Shown: positions 34,176 to 43,004 of the stretch, piece after piece | Layout: the number at the start of each line of letters is the position of its first letter | Numbering within the stretch: the stretch's first letter is position 1 | Source: CBDATA01 sp965215615 | Lineage (GTDB): Bacteria; Acidobacteriota; Vicinamibacteria; Marinacidobacterales; Marinacidobacteraceae | Direction of reading: 5' to 3' | Length of the DNA: 64,000 nt | Assembly: GCA_965215615.1 (NCBI GenBank) | Contig: OZ244068.1 | Location: 1,984,001 to 2,048,000 of the forward strand | Made by a program: the position numbers and the translations under genes | Notes under the pieces: generated by a model | Database searches by the model: none | Told to the model about the DNA's origin: nothing | What the model saw: the letters and a program-made list of their open reading frames with translations, nothing else

Positions 34176-34880
34176 TCCGCCGGTCTTTTCGCTGAGCGCC
34201 CGCTCCCCCACCCGGCCGAGCCAGCGCACCAGCGGGATGGTGGCGGCGATCCCGACGATCGTGATGATCCCCGACAGGGTGGAGTCCCCCCGCGCCATCT
34301 CGACCCCGGCGCGTCCTGCCGCTCCGAGATGGGCGAAAAGAAGCGCCCCCGGGCCGACCCCGAGCGCGGTTCCGAGCACGTAGTCGCGGGTGCGGACCCG
34401 GGTGAACGCCCAGCCGAAGTTCTGGACCGCGAAGGGGAAGATCGGCGAGAGGCGCGCCAGGAACACTGTCCCCACCCCGGCAGTTCCGAACGCTTCCGAG
34501 AGCGCCCCGAAGCGAGGGAACCGGCGGAGCAGGAAGCGGCGCAACCTGCCGAGGACGAGCCGGCCGAGCGCGAACGCGATCAGCGCTCCGACCCCGTTGC
34601 CGATCCACGCCGCCATGAGCCCCCGCGGGAAGCCGAAGAGATAGCCCGCCGCCACACAGAACGGCGAACTCGGGAGCGACACCCCGACCGAAAGCGCCAT
34701 CACCAGCGCGAAGGCCGGCAGGGTCTCGGGAACCCAGCCCGGAATGGCGCTGCCGCCGCTGTCTCCGCGGACCAGCAGCGGCAGCAGGACCGCGTTCAGG
34801 CAGAAGAGGAGCAGCAGCCACAGACGCCAGCGTCGGGCGAGGCCAAAGCCCGCCCTTCGTTCAGAAGCGCCGGGAGGCAT
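34155..34880 (-). CDS. TVP38/TMEM64 (DedA-like) membrane protein
   Basis: A 241-residue polytopic membrane protein with about five to six helices. The family core is SLPSSPFCVAAGYLFGFPRG and the later ARLSPIFPFAVQNFGWAFT (conserved RxSPxxPFxxxN). Start ATG 34880 overlaps the aldehyde dehydrogenase stop by 20 bp, giving MPPGASERRAGFG before the first helix. Family members are implicated in membrane lipid or envelope homeostasis; substrate unknown. It appears co-transcribed with the dehydrogenase. It overlaps the convergent amidohydrolase gene by 21 bp. Confidence 0.85.
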   Translation of the reverse strand: MPPGASERRAGFGLARRWRLWLLLLFCLNAVLLPLLVRGDSGGSAIPGWVPETLPAFALVMALSVGVSLPSSPFCVAAGYLFGFPRGLMAAWIGNGVGALIAFALGRLVLGRLRRFLLRRFPRFGALSEAFGTAGVGTVFLARLSPIFPFAVQNFGWAFTRVRTRDYVLGTALGVGPGALLFAHLGAAGRAGVEMARGDSTLSGIITIVGIAATIPLVRWLGRVGERALSEKTGGSGIQQP

Positions 34881-36342
34881 CGTGGGGCCAGCGCTCCACC
34901 ACGACCTTGGTCTGGGTGTAGAACTCGACCGCGTGGGCACCCTGGGCGTGAAGATCCCCGAAGAAGCTGCCGCGCCAGCCGCTGAACGGGAAGAACGCCA
35001 TCGGGGCCGCCACCCCGACGTTCACGCCCACGTTCCCGGTCCGCACTTCCCGCCGGAAACGTCGGGCAGCCCGGCCGTCGCTCGTGAACACCGAGGCCAT
35101 GTTCCCGTAGTCACCGCCATTCACGAACCGGATGGCCTCGTCCACGGTCCGGACCGGGATCAGTCCGAGCACCGGGCCGAAGATCTCGGTTCCGGCCACT
35201 TCCCCCGCGGGCGGCAGCCCGTCGAGGACGGTGGGGCCGACGAAATATCCGTCTTCGAAGCCGGAGACCGAACGATGGCGGCCATCCACCACCGGCTTCG
35301 CCCCCTCCCGGTCCACCGCGGCGGCGATCAGCGACTCGATCCGGTCGCGGCTCTCCTCGCGGATCACCGGCCCCATTTCGACAGACTCGTCGAGCCCTGA
35401 TCCGACCACCCGGCCCCGGGCCGCCTCCGCAACGCCGTCGCGGAAAGGAGCGTGCGCCTCTCCCACAGTGACCGCAAGCGAGGCGGCGAGGCATCGCTGG
35501 CCGGCGCAACCGAAGGCGCTTTCCGCCACCGCACTCACCGCCATGTCCATCCCGGCATCGGGCAGCACCACCACCGGGTTCTTCGCGCCCCCCTGACACT
35601 GGACCCGCTTTCCGCTCGCTGCCGCCCGGGCATAGACCGCCCGCGCCACCGGCGAGGAGCCGACGAAACTCACCGCGGCGATGTCCGGGTGATCCAGCAG
35701 CGCTTCGACAGCCGAACGCCCTCCCTGCACCATCTGGAGGACTCCGGGCGGGAAACCGGCCTCCTCGAAAAGCCCCGCCACCCGCTCCATGGTCAGCGGC
35801 GTCTTCTCGGACGGCTTGAGCACCACCGCGTTCCCGCAGGCGAGCGCGTACGGGAGGAACCAGAACGGGATCATCCCCGGGAAGTTGAAGGGAGCGATCA
35901 CCGCCACCACCCCCACCGGCTGGCGAACCATGAATTCGTCCAGGCCGCGGGCGATGTCCTCGAGCATCCGGCCCTGCATGAGCGTCGGAATGCCGCAAGC
36001 CACTTCCACGTTTTCGACCGCCCGGCGCATCTCGCCGCGCGACTCGGCGAGCGTCTTGCCGCACTCGCGGGTCACCACCCGGGAGAGCTCCTCGAAATCG
36101 CGCTCGAGGAGCGCCTTCAACCGGAAAAGCGGCTGAACCCGATCGGTCGGCGGGACTTCGCGCCAGTCCCGAAGCGCCCGGGAGGCGCTTTCGACCGCGA
36201 GTCCGACCTCTTCCGGGCCGCTTTGCGGCGTTCGGGCCAGCAACTCCCCGGTGGCGGGATCGGGGACATCGAGCCAGTCGTCGGTCGCGGGTGATATCCA
36301 GGCACCCGAGATGTAGTTGGCGAGCGCGCGAGCGGAACCCAT
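34861..36342 (-). CDS. mmsA: Methylmalonate-semialdehyde dehydrogenase (CoA-acylating)
   Basis: A 493-residue aldehyde dehydrogenase closest in motifs to MmsA, which converts malonate or methylmalonate semialdehyde to acetyl- or propionyl-CoA in valine, beta-alanine and inositol degradation. Seen: VGVVAVIAPFNFPGMIPFWF, NAVVLKPSEKTP, FVGSSPVARAVYARAAASGK, and FGCAGQRC with catalytic Cys284. The FNFP-containing stretch and CAGQRCLA are characteristic of this subgroup. A TATCCT box 10 nt before the ATG suggests a leaderless mRNA. Propionyl-CoA from this route would feed a B12-dependent mutase, which fits the cobalamin genes, but no mutase is in the window. Confidence 0.9.
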   Translation of the reverse strand: MGSARALANYISGAWISPATDDWLDVPDPATGELLARTPQSGPEEVGLAVESASRALRDWREVPPTDRVQPLFRLKALLERDFEELSRVVTRECGKTLAESRGEMRRAVENVEVACGIPTLMQGRMLEDIARGLDEFMVRQPVGVVAVIAPFNFPGMIPFWFLPYALACGNAVVLKPSEKTPLTMERVAGLFEEAGFPPGVLQMVQGGRSAVEALLDHPDIAAVSFVGSSPVARAVYARAAASGKRVQCQGGAKNPVVVLPDAGMDMAVSAVAESAFGCAGQRCLAASLAVTVGEAHAPFRDGVAEAARGRVVGSGLDESVEMGPVIREESRDRIESLIAAAVDREGAKPVVDGRHRSVSGFEDGYFVGPTVLDGLPPAGEVAGTEIFGPVLGLIPVRTVDEAIRFVNGGDYGNMASVFTSDGRAARRFRREVRTGNVGVNVGVAAPMAFFPFSGWRGSFFGDLHAQGAHAVEFYTQTKVVVERWPHDASRRF

Positions 36343-36352
36343 GGCCCTGCTT

Positions 36353-36358
36353 AGGATA
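36353..36358 (-). promoter_or_regulatory. Leaderless-type -10 box of mmsA
   Basis: TATCCT on the minus strand, 10 nt (AAGCAGGGCC) before ATG 36342. No convincing ribosome site. Confidence 0.5.
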
Positions 36359-36391
36359 GAGGGGATATGGGGCGGCCGGGTGCCGGCTTCC

Positions 36392-36610
36392 CTATTCCGG
36401 AATCCTTCCCAGGATTTCCGCGGGCTCGGGGAACCGGCCGGTCTCGTCCTTCGACCAGATGAGATCGCCGTTCAGCCGCACGTCGAACACGCCCCTGTCG
36501 CCCTCGATCAGCTCCGCTTCGACACCGCGAAGTTCCTTGATGACGGCTGCCAGACCGGCAGCCTGCGGCTCGTATTTTCAAACGACGCAGTAGGTGATGG
36601 AAATCTGCAC
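36392..36610 (-). CDS. SelW-like (Rdx family) selenoprotein with in-frame UGA
   Basis: A 72-residue thioredoxin-fold protein of the SelT/SelW/SelH family, read from GTG 36610 through an in-frame TGA at 36578-36580 to TAG at 36392. The N-terminus VQISITYCVV is followed by the TGA, placing selenocysteine in the family's CxxC position as CxxU (Cys8, Sec11). The remainder is diagnostic: KYEPQAAGLAAVIKEL, then GVFDVRLNGDLIWSKDETGR and FPEPAEILGRI. A GGGGGG-rich ribosome site precedes the start. Directly after the UGA is a hairpin with a GGUCU loop, the bacterial SECIS signature. SelW-like proteins are presumed thiol-selenol redox proteins. Standard gene callers would miss it. Confidence 0.88.
36546..36564 (-). 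promoter_or_regulatory. Bacterial SECIS hairpin of the SelW-like gene
   Basis: On the minus strand, GGCTGCC and GGCAGCC form a perfect 7-bp stem around the loop GGTCT. The loop lies 21 nt after the TGA. The E. coli fdhF SECIS has the same GGUCU loop at 18 nt, and SelB binds that loop. Confidence 0.85.
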
Positions 36611-36649
36611 GAAGCCCCCCTTTCCTCGAGAGATACTCCGCGCCCGGGA

Positions 36650-36728
36650 TGGCGGGGCCGACGGGGCTCGAACCCGCGACCTCCGGCGTGACAGGCCGGC
36701 GCTCTGAACCAAACTGAGCTACGACCCC
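36650..36728 (-). tRNA. tRNA-Asp (anticodon GTC)
   Basis: Minus strand: acceptor GGGGTCG pairs with CGGCCCC (one G-T pair), anticodon stem CCGGC/GCCGG around CTGTCAC, T arm CGGGTTCGAGCCCCG and an encoded CCA. It lies 40 bp upstream of the SelW-like gene on the same strand. Confidence 0.95.
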
Positions 36729-36817
36729 GGGTTTCCGGCGCGGAGCGAGCGCGCATTCTATCAGCCGACTACCCGATCCGGACCCTTTTCGGGATACGGA
36801 AAACACGGCCCACGTGG

Positions 36818-36823
36818 TAGCCT
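36818..36823 (+). promoter_or_regulatory. -10 box of the DUF507 pair
   Basis: TAGCCT, 13 nt before ATG 36837, with no ribosome site between. Confidence 0.4.
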
Positions 36824-36836
36824 GTCGGGTTCTGCC

Positions 36837-37115
36837 ATGCGTCTCACCCGAAGCCAAATCCAATTTCTTGGATACCGGATCACCGATGACCTCCAGGTCG
36901 CCGGGATGATCGATCCGGAAGACCCGAACGCCCTCGTGGAGTCCATCGTGGAGCTCATCACCGAGAACCTGCGCCAGGAAGACGAGCTGAACGAGGAAGT
37001 CAGGAAGCTGCTCGACAAGCACGGGGAGCAGATCCGGACCGGCGGGGCCGAATACCGGGAGATGTTCAAGCTCGTCAAGAAACGCATGGCCCGCGAGCAG
37101 GGGATCATCCTCTGA
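36837..37115 (+). CDS. DUF507 family protein 1
   Basis: A 92-residue DUF507 protein: MRLTRSQIQFLGYRITDDL, then IVELITENLRQEDELNEEV and a C-terminal MFKLVKKRMAREQGIIL. All-helical, charged, no membrane segment. The family occurs in Acidobacteriota, Thermodesulfobacteria, Aquificota and Deltaproteobacteria-type lineages, nearly always as a tandem pair as here. Function unknown. The stop overlaps the next start (TGATG). Confidence 0.88.
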   Translation: MRLTRSQIQFLGYRITDDLQVAGMIDPEDPNALVESIVELITENLRQEDELNEEVRKLLDKHGEQIRTGGAEYREMFKLVKKRMAREQGIIL

Positions 37116-37417
37116 TGCGGCTCACCAACGGCAAGATCAACCACCTGGCGAACCAGGTGCTGGATCTGCTCCGCGCCGACGACACGGTGGAGTTCTTCGC
37201 GGAGGATCGCGAAATCCGCCGGATGATCACCCGGGTCATCAACTCGGAGCTCGAAGACGACGAGAAGATCGACCAGATCGTCCGCCGAAAGATCGACAGC
37301 CACAGCCGTACCGTCCAGCAGGGGACCGAGAACTGGGAAATCCTCTATCGCCGCTACTACGACGAAGAGATGGTGAAGCGGCGGCGCGCGACTCCCGGCG
37401 AAGAACGGGACGACTGA
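37115..37417 (+). CDS. DUF507 family protein 2
   Basis: A 100-residue paralogue of the preceding gene, starting inside its stop codon. MRLTNGKINHLANQVLDLL aligns with the first copy's MRLTRSQIQF start, and both have a Glu/Asp/Arg-rich helical core (RVINSELEDDEKIDQIV). A short C-terminal extension is rich in Arg. Pairing and overlap imply a hetero-oligomer or sequential duplication; no function is known. Confidence 0.88.
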   Translation: MRLTNGKINHLANQVLDLLRADDTVEFFAEDREIRRMITRVINSELEDDEKIDQIVRRKIDSHSRTVQQGTENWEILYRRYYDEEMVKRRRATPGEERDD

Positions 37418-37422
37418 TCCCG

Positions 37423-37455
37423 TAAAAAAGAGCGCCGACCCGAAGGCCGGCGCTC
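37423..37455 (-). terminator. Intrinsic terminator of hsp20
   Basis: Minus strand: GAGCGCCG...CGGCGCTC stem (8 bp, 10-nt loop) followed by TTTTTT. It closes the Hsp20 gene and is also a hairpin just past the DUF507 pair on the other strand, where it lacks a T run. Confidence 0.85.
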
Positions 37456-37468
37456 CCCCGCGCGGTCG

Positions 37469-37933
37469 TCAGTTGACCTTGACCTCGATCTGACGCGGCT
37501 GCGCCTTCTCGAGCTTGGGAAGGACCAGGGTCAGAACCCCGTCCTCGAACCCGGCCTGGATGCGCGAAACATCCACCGTCTCCGGAATCCGGAAGGACCG
37601 GCGGTACGGCCCCGCAACCCGCTCGCGACGGGTCCAGCGGACTTCCCCGTTCTCGCCGTCCAGGACCTCGGGCTTCGCGCTCCGCTGGGCCTCCACGGTC
37701 AGGTGTCCGTTGTGGAACTCCACCTTGGCGGAATCCTTGGGAACCCCCGGGAGATCCAGATCGATCACGAACTCGGACCCGGCATCGCGGATATCCGCGG
37801 CCGGCCGGTAGGTGAATTCGGTGGACTCCCCCGATTCGCCGCCCGCCGACTCGCCGGGAAAGAGCGGCCAGCCGAAAACGGGATCCGCGAGAACGCGGCG
37901 CATGGGGTGGTTGAAGAGATTGAGCTCGGTCAT
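37469..37933 (-). CDS. Hsp20/alpha-crystallin family small heat-shock protein
   Basis: A 154-residue ATP-independent holdase chaperone. The alpha-crystallin domain spans about 45-150: PAADIRDAGSEFVIDLDLPG, VPKDSAKVEFHNGHLTVEA, YRRSFRIPETVDVSRIQAGF and EDGVLTLVLPK, with a C-terminal IEVKVN in place of the usual IxI tail. AGGAGG lies 8-9 nt before ATG 37933, which fixes the start over an upstream in-frame ATG at 38002. A strong terminator follows. The promoter region faces the divergent gap gene. Confidence 0.93.
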   Translation of the reverse strand: MTELNLFNHPMRRVLADPVFGWPLFPGESAGGESGESTEFTYRPAADIRDAGSEFVIDLDLPGVPKDSAKVEFHNGHLTVEAQRSAKPEVLDGENGEVRWTRRERVAGPYRRSFRIPETVDVSRIQAGFEDGVLTLVLPKLEKAQPRQIEVKVN

Positions 37934-38067
37934 TTTTGCTGCCTCCTGTGGTGATGGGAAATCGCCGGCATGGCTGCCGACACCGGGATCGTAGCCGGCC
38001 AACTCATGGATGTCAAGTGATTCATGTCTGATTATCTGCGTTGTTTAGACGCATATTTGATTTCTTC

Positions 38068-38073
38068 TATACT
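38068..38073 (+). promoter_or_regulatory. -10 box of gap
   Basis: TATACT in an A/T-rich stretch, with TTAGAC 17 bp upstream (38045-38050) as a weak -35. It leaves a leader of about 20 nt that contains GGAGGA. Confidence 0.55.
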
Positions 38074-38097
38074 CCGCGCCCTCGGAGGAAGGCCAAT

Positions 38098-39102
38098 TTG
38101 CGCATCGGCATCAACGGGTTCGGACGCATCGGACGCAACATCTTTCGGGTCGCTCTCGACGATCCGGCCGTCGAAACGGTCGCGATCAACGACCTGACCA
38201 GCCCCAAGACACTCGCCCATCTGCTGAAGCACGATTCGGTGAACGGTGCCTTCGCGGGCGAAGTGAGCGCCGAGGGCGAGGAGCTGGTCGTCCGGCGGGA
38301 GAGCGGAGAGACCCGCCTCCGGGTTCTGAGCGAACGGGATCCGGCGCAGCTTCCGTGGGGCGATCTCGGGGCCGAAATCGTGGTCGAATCCACTGGCATC
38401 TTCACGAAGCGCGAAGACGCGGAGAAGCATCTGGCCGCCGGTGCCCGGAAGGTCATCATCTCCGCTCCCGCGAAGGGCGAGGATCTGACCGTCGTCATGG
38501 GCGTGAACGACGATCGCTACGACCCGGGACAGCACCACATCCTCTCGAACGCGTCCTGCACCACCAACTGCCTCGCGCCAGTGGTGAAGGTCCTCCACGA
38601 GCGTTTCGGCCTCCGGAAAGGAGTGATGACGACCGTGCACTCCTACACGAACGACCAGCGGCTGCTCGACCTGCCCCACTCCGACCTCCGCCGCGCCCGT
38701 GCCGCCGGGGTGAACATGATCCCGACCTCCACCGGGGCGGCGAAGGCGGTCACCCTGGTTCTCCCCGAGCTCGAAGGCCGGCTCGACGGCATCGCGGTCC
38801 GGGTGCCGACCCCGAACGTCTCGCTCACCGACCTGACCGCGGTGCTGGAACGCCCGGCATCCGCCGAAGAAGTCAACGGCGCGCTCGAAGAAGCCGCCTC
38901 CGGGTCGCTTTCCGGCATCCTCGAGGTCTCCCACGAGCCGCTGGTTTCGGTGGATTTCCTCGGCAACCCGCATTCTTCCATCGTGGATGCTCCCTTCACC
39001 AAGGTGGTGGACGGCGATGCGGTCAAGATCCTCGCCTGGTACGACAACGAATGGGGCTTCTCCTGCCGGGTCGTGGACCTGATCCGGAAGATCGCGGCTT
39101 AG
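38098..39102 (+). CDS. gap: Glyceraldehyde-3-phosphate dehydrogenase
   Basis: A 334-residue GAPDH, starting at TTG 38098 because GGAGGA lies 8 nt upstream and LRIGINGFGRIGRNIFR is the canonical N-terminus; an ATG at 38041 would add 19 unusual residues and precede the promoter. Motifs: NAD site INGFGRIG, SNASCTTNC with catalytic Cys154, VHSYTNDQ with catalytic His, MIPTSTGAAKA, and WYDNEWGFSCR at the C-terminus. It oxidises and phosphorylates glyceraldehyde 3-phosphate in glycolysis. The gene overlaps the end of the hsdR remnant by 4 bp, tail to tail. Confidence 0.96.
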   Translation: MRIGINGFGRIGRNIFRVALDDPAVETVAINDLTSPKTLAHLLKHDSVNGAFAGEVSAEGEELVVRRESGETRLRVLSERDPAQLPWGDLGAEIVVESTGIFTKREDAEKHLAAGARKVIISAPAKGEDLTVVMGVNDDRYDPGQHHILSNASCTTNCLAPVVKVLHERFGLRKGVMTTVHSYTNDQRLLDLPHSDLRRARAAGVNMIPTSTGAAKAVTLVLPELEGRLDGIAVRVPTPNVSLTDLTAVLERPASAEEVNGALEEAASGSLSGILEVSHEPLVSVDFLGNPHSSIVDAPFTKVVDGDAVKILAWYDNEWGFSCRVVDLIRKIAA

Positions 39103-39667
39103 GAATTCGCCTGGGCGAACGCGACGAGGAACGACTTCGCCGCGACGAACCGCCGGAAGTCGGGATCGTCCACGAACCGCCGGAAGAACTCGGAATCGTC
39201 CTTCATCAGCGCGGTGACCACCCGCTGAAGCGCCTGGTCGTGCTCGATCCGGGCGTTTTCGCGGTCCGGGTTTCCGCAAGCGTTCCGAAACGCCGGGTCG
39301 GCGGCCACCTGCGCCGGGATGTCCGCGGCGATCAGCCGGCCGACCCGGTCGCTGTCCTCCCAGTCGAGGCCGCCAAACCGCTCGTTGAACTCCCGGAGGA
39401 TGTTCGAGAGCAGGTCCATCTCCGGCTCGGCGAGACCGCCGCCGCCCTGCATCGGGACCGGGTCCACTTCCCCGTCCTCGTCGGGGAGGAGGATCTTCTC
39501 CATCGCCCGCTTTTCGGCCCGGTAGCTGTCCATGTCGATGGCTTCGAGGAGACCCCGCGCCAGGTCGTCGTCGGGAGGTGACGGCAGCTTCGGGATCAGG
39601 AGGTTGAGGAAGATGGAGAGCTTCTCCCACTCGGGCTTCCCGTACGGCAGCAGCGAAGCGAGGAAGG
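39099..39667 (-). pseudogene. hsdR: hsdR 3' remnant beyond the IS insertion
   Basis: The C-terminal 189 codons of HsdR, cut off from the rest by IS1634-family DNA. The frame includes FNERFGGLDWEDSDRVGRLI and ends in FLVAFAQANS. The first 249-250 bp (39419-39667) repeat the sequence at 43005 exactly. An internal ATG at 39533 could give a 144-residue fragment, but no ribosome site supports it. The stop overlaps the convergent gap stop. Confidence 0.9.
39419..39667. repeat. Long direct repeat flanking the IS1634 insertion, left copy
   Basis: Identical over 249-250 bp to 43005-43253. Both copies belong to hsdR, so the repeat is a duplicated target, not an independent element. Insertions of IS1634 itself are known to produce long, variable direct repeats. 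Confidence 0.9.
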
Positions 39668-41090
39668 CTTGACTTTGACGGTTTGGAGAGCCAAGTCGTT
39701 GATATAGCTACGCTGGGGTTTCCAAAACTACACTACTTTCGGGTGCGGGGGGATGCCGTTCAGGCGGCCTTGGACTTTTGGCCTTGAGAGACGAGGGTCG
39801 TTTTGGCGTTCAGCGAGAGGCCGACGGACGCGTAGAGCATCCGCTGCTCGCGGGTGATGGGGTCCGGGATCAGGAAGCGGTTCTGTGTGTGCGGATCGCA
39901 GACCAGGGACGCGTTGACGTTGGAGAGTGCGGCCCGGATGCGCTCCTCGCTGAGCGTCTTTCCGGGATGTTGGTGCTGGAATCGCCAGCGGAGGACGCGG
40001 ACCAGGGCGAAGGCGAGGTAGCAGATGGCGACGTGGGCTCGAACCCGGTGCTCGGTCCAGTGGAACATGGGCCGGACCTTGAGCGAGCCCTTGAGCACCC
40101 GGAAGCCGTGTTCGATCCGCCAGAGTTCGGCGTAGTGGGCGCGAATGACGGCGGGGGGATCGGGGAGGCTGGTCCAGACTCCGTGGAGACCATCGAAGAG
40201 TGCGTCCTCGGCGACACGCTGCGGGTCCAGTCTGACGGCTCCCTTGTCCACGGTGAGATAGCGGGCGGCCCGGCCCTTGCCCTTGACTGCGTCGCCGAGG
40301 CGCTTTTTGGCGACCAGCAGTGCGGTGGCGCGGTCCGCCCGATCCTTGCGGGCCTTCTTCGGGCTGTAGCGAAGCACCAGGCGACGGCCGGCCAGTGCGC
40401 CGTGGCTCGCCACGAGTTCGGAGAGCCGCAGCGCATCCCGGTCTGATTCTTCGGAGTGGGCCAACGGCCAGTTCTCCGGCTTTGCCAGCGCGCCGCGTTC
40501 GGTCCCGGACAGGCGGCGCAATCGGGCGGCCACCACCCAATCGAAGCCGAGAGCCTCCATCGTCTCGAAGTTCTCCCGACTGGCCATCCCGGCATCGGCC
40601 ACGACGACCACCCGACTCAGCCGCACCTGCTTGCGCAGTTCCCGCACCAGAGGGGCCAGGGTCTTCACATCGGTGGTGTCCCCCGGGTACAGCCGGTAGC
40701 CCAGCGGCAATCCCTCCGGACTTTGCAAAAGAGCCAGAACCACCTGGCTCTTTTGGTGCTTGCCGTCCTTGCTGAACCCCTTCTTGCGCAGATCGTCCCG
40801 AACTTCAGAGGCGAAACTGAGGGTGGTGGCATCGAGGAACACCACTTCCGTCTTCCCGCCGAGCAGACCCGATGCCTCCCGATGTATCCGGGCATCCAGT
40901 TCCGCGATCCGCTCGTCGGTCAAGCGATCCATCATCCGGTACACCTGTTCGAGCGCCACCTGATCCAGCCCGTGGTCGCGCAAGAGCAGATGGTGGGCGC
41001 GTTTGCTCTTGCCCGGCGCGAGGATCCGCATCCACAGCGCCGCCCGGAAGATCCGCGCCGACACGCGGGAGCGGCGATCCCAGATGGAGT
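39668..41090 (-). mobile_element. IS1634-family element, truncated copy A
   Basis: The left end CTTGACTTTGACGGTTT is intact, but the element stops at 41090, where the complete copy B begins with the same end sequence. It carries only the transposase C-terminal part (frame 39760-41064), missing about 131 N-terminal residues. The shared portion looks identical to copy B. The missing right end is not found elsewhere in the window. Confidence 0.85.
39760..41064 (-). pseudogene. IS1634-family transposase, N-terminally truncated
   Basis: Residues about 132-565 of the transposase found complete in copy B, beginning at VSARIFRAALW. The catalytic Asp (FLDATTLSF), second Asp (VVADAGMAS) and the C-terminal Glu region (ELWRIEHGFRVLKGS) are present, but the N-terminal DNA-binding part is lost. 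Confidence 0.85.
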
Positions 41091-43004
41091 CTTGACTTTG
41101 ACGGTTTGGAGAGCCAAGTCGTTGATATAGCTACGCTGGGGTTTCCAAAACTACACTACTTTCGGGTGCGGGGGGATGCCGTTCAGGCGGCCTTGGACTT
41201 TTGGCCTTGAGAGACGAGGGTCGTTTTGGCGTTCAGCGAGAGGCCGACGGACGCGTAGAGCATCCGCTGCTCGCGGGTGATGGGGTCCGGGATCAGGAAG
41301 CGGTTCTGTGTGTGCGGATCGCAGACCAGGGACGCGTTGACGTTGGAGAGTGCGGCCCGGATGCGCTCCTCGCTGAGCGTCTTTCCGGGATGTTGGTGCT
41401 GGAATCGCCAGCGGAGGACGCGGACCAGGGCGAAGGCGAGGTAGCAGATGGCGACGTGGGCTCGAACCCGGTGCTCGGTCCAGTGGAACATGGGCCGGAC
41501 CTTGAGCGAGCCCTTGAGCACCCGGAAGCCGTGTTCGATCCGCCAGAGTTCGGCGTAGTGGGCGCGAATGACGGCGGGGGGATCGGGGAGGCTGGTCCAG
41601 ACTCCGTGGAGACCATCGAAGAGTGCGTCCTCGGCGACACGCTGCGGGTCCAGTCTGACGGCTCCCTTGTCCACGGTGAGATAGCGGGCGGCCCGGCCCT
41701 TGCCCTTGACTGCGTCGCCGAGGCGCTTTTTGGCGACCAGCAGTGCGGTGGCGCGGTCCGCCCGATCCTTGCGGGCCTTCTTCGGGCTGTAGCGAAGCAC
41801 CAGGCGACGGCCGGCCAGTGCGCCGTGGCTCGCCACGAGTTCGGAGAGCCGCAGCGCATCCCGGTCTGATTCTTCGGAGTGGGCCAACGGCCAGTTCTCC
41901 GGCTTTGCCAGCGCGCCGCGTTCGGTCCCGGACAGGCGGCGCAATCGGGCGGCCACCACCCAATCGAAGCCGAGAGCCTCCATCGTCTCGAAGTTCTCCC
42001 GACTGGCCATCCCGGCATCGGCCACGACGACCACCCGACTCAGCCGCACCTGCTTGCGCAGTTCCCGCACCAGAGGGGCCAGGGTCTTCACATCGGTGGT
42101 GTCCCCCGGGTACAGCCGGTAGCCCAGCGGCAATCCCTCCGGACTTTGCAAAAGAGCCAGAACCACCTGGCTCTTTTGGTGCTTGCCGTCCTTGCTGAAC
42201 CCCTTCTTGCGCAGATCGTCCCGAACTTCAGAGGCGAAACTGAGGGTGGTGGCATCGAGGAACACCACTTCCGTCTTCCCGCCGAGCAGACCCGATGCCT
42301 CCCGATGTATCCGGGCATCCAGTTCCGCGATCCGCTCGTCGGTCAAGCGATCCATCATCCGGTACACCTGTTCGAGCGCCACCTGATCCAGCCCGTGGTC
42401 GCGCAAGAGCAGATGGTGGGCGCGTTTGCTCTTGCCCGGCGCGAGGATCCGCATCCACAGCGCCGCCCGGAAGATCCGCGCCGACACGCGGGAGCGGCGA
42501 TCCCAGATGGAGTCGATGCCCAGTTGGCGGTACAGCTCGCCGAACACCTCGTGGATGCCGAGACAGATCCGGCGTTCGGCGGCGATGGCGTGCATGTCGG
42601 CCACCGGGAGAGGAGCGGGAGAACCCTTGCGCTTGCGTGCTGCGATGACGGCCTCGGCGAGAGTCTCCGGAGGGAAGAGAGCGGGAGCGCGCTCTTCGCG
42701 GAGTTGGGCGCGGACGTGTTCGGCGAGGCGGAGGAGTTCGTCGAGAGCGGGGCCCTTGGGGGCGCAGCCGAGGTAGCGGAGGATGCGCTGGCGGGGCTTG
42801 CCGTCTTGGTTGCGGTAGGACTCGACGACCTGAACGGCGTGATGTCCGGTTTTGCGCTGGGGGACGGTACGGATGAACACGGGGTGATCTTAGCAGATCG
42901 TGACCAATATGGCAAAATACTACACTACGCAGCGAATCCAGAAAACGGATAGGCAATATCAACGACTTACGGCGTCAAATCAGGCCTAAACCGTCAAAGT
43001 CAAG
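41091..43004 (-). mobile_element. IS1634-family element, complete copy B
   Basis: About 1914 bp with 17-bp inverted ends CTTGACTTTGACGGTTT; the homology continues imperfectly inward (AAGTCGTTGATAT near both ends). It encodes one transposase. The right end supplies the TGA that now stops HsdR. Confidence 0.88.
41183..42880 (-). CDS. IS1634-family DDE transposase
   Basis: A 565-residue transposase. The N-terminal MFIRTVPQRKTGHHAVQVVE and ILRYLGC segment is typical of IS1634/DDE_Tnp_1-type enzymes. The catalytic triad region reads FLDATTLSFASEV (first Asp), RVVVVADAGMASRENF (second Asp) and ELWRIEHGFRVLKGSLKVRP (Glu). Length is normal and no frame break was seen, so it may be active. It opposes the transcription direction of nothing nearby and lies in the same direction as hsdR. 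Confidence 0.9.
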   Translation of the reverse strand: MFIRTVPQRKTGHHAVQVVESYRNQDGKPRQRILRYLGCAPKGPALDELLRLAEHVRAQLREERAPALFPPETLAEAVIAARKRKGSPAPLPVADMHAIAAERRICLGIHEVFGELYRQLGIDSIWDRRSRVSARIFRAALWMRILAPGKSKRAHHLLLRDHGLDQVALEQVYRMMDRLTDERIAELDARIHREASGLLGGKTEVVFLDATTLSFASEVRDDLRKKGFSKDGKHQKSQVVLALLQSPEGLPLGYRLYPGDTTDVKTLAPLVRELRKQVRLSRVVVVADAGMASRENFETMEALGFDWVVAARLRRLSGTERGALAKPENWPLAHSEESDRDALRLSELVASHGALAGRRLVLRYSPKKARKDRADRATALLVAKKRLGDAVKGKGRAARYLTVDKGAVRLDPQRVAEDALFDGLHGVWTSLPDPPAVIRAHYAELWRIEHGFRVLKGSLKVRPMFHWTEHRVRAHVAICYLAFALVRVLRWRFQHQHPGKTLSEERIRAALSNVNASLVCDPHTQNRFLIPDPITREQRMLYASVGLSLNAKTTLVSQGQKSKAA

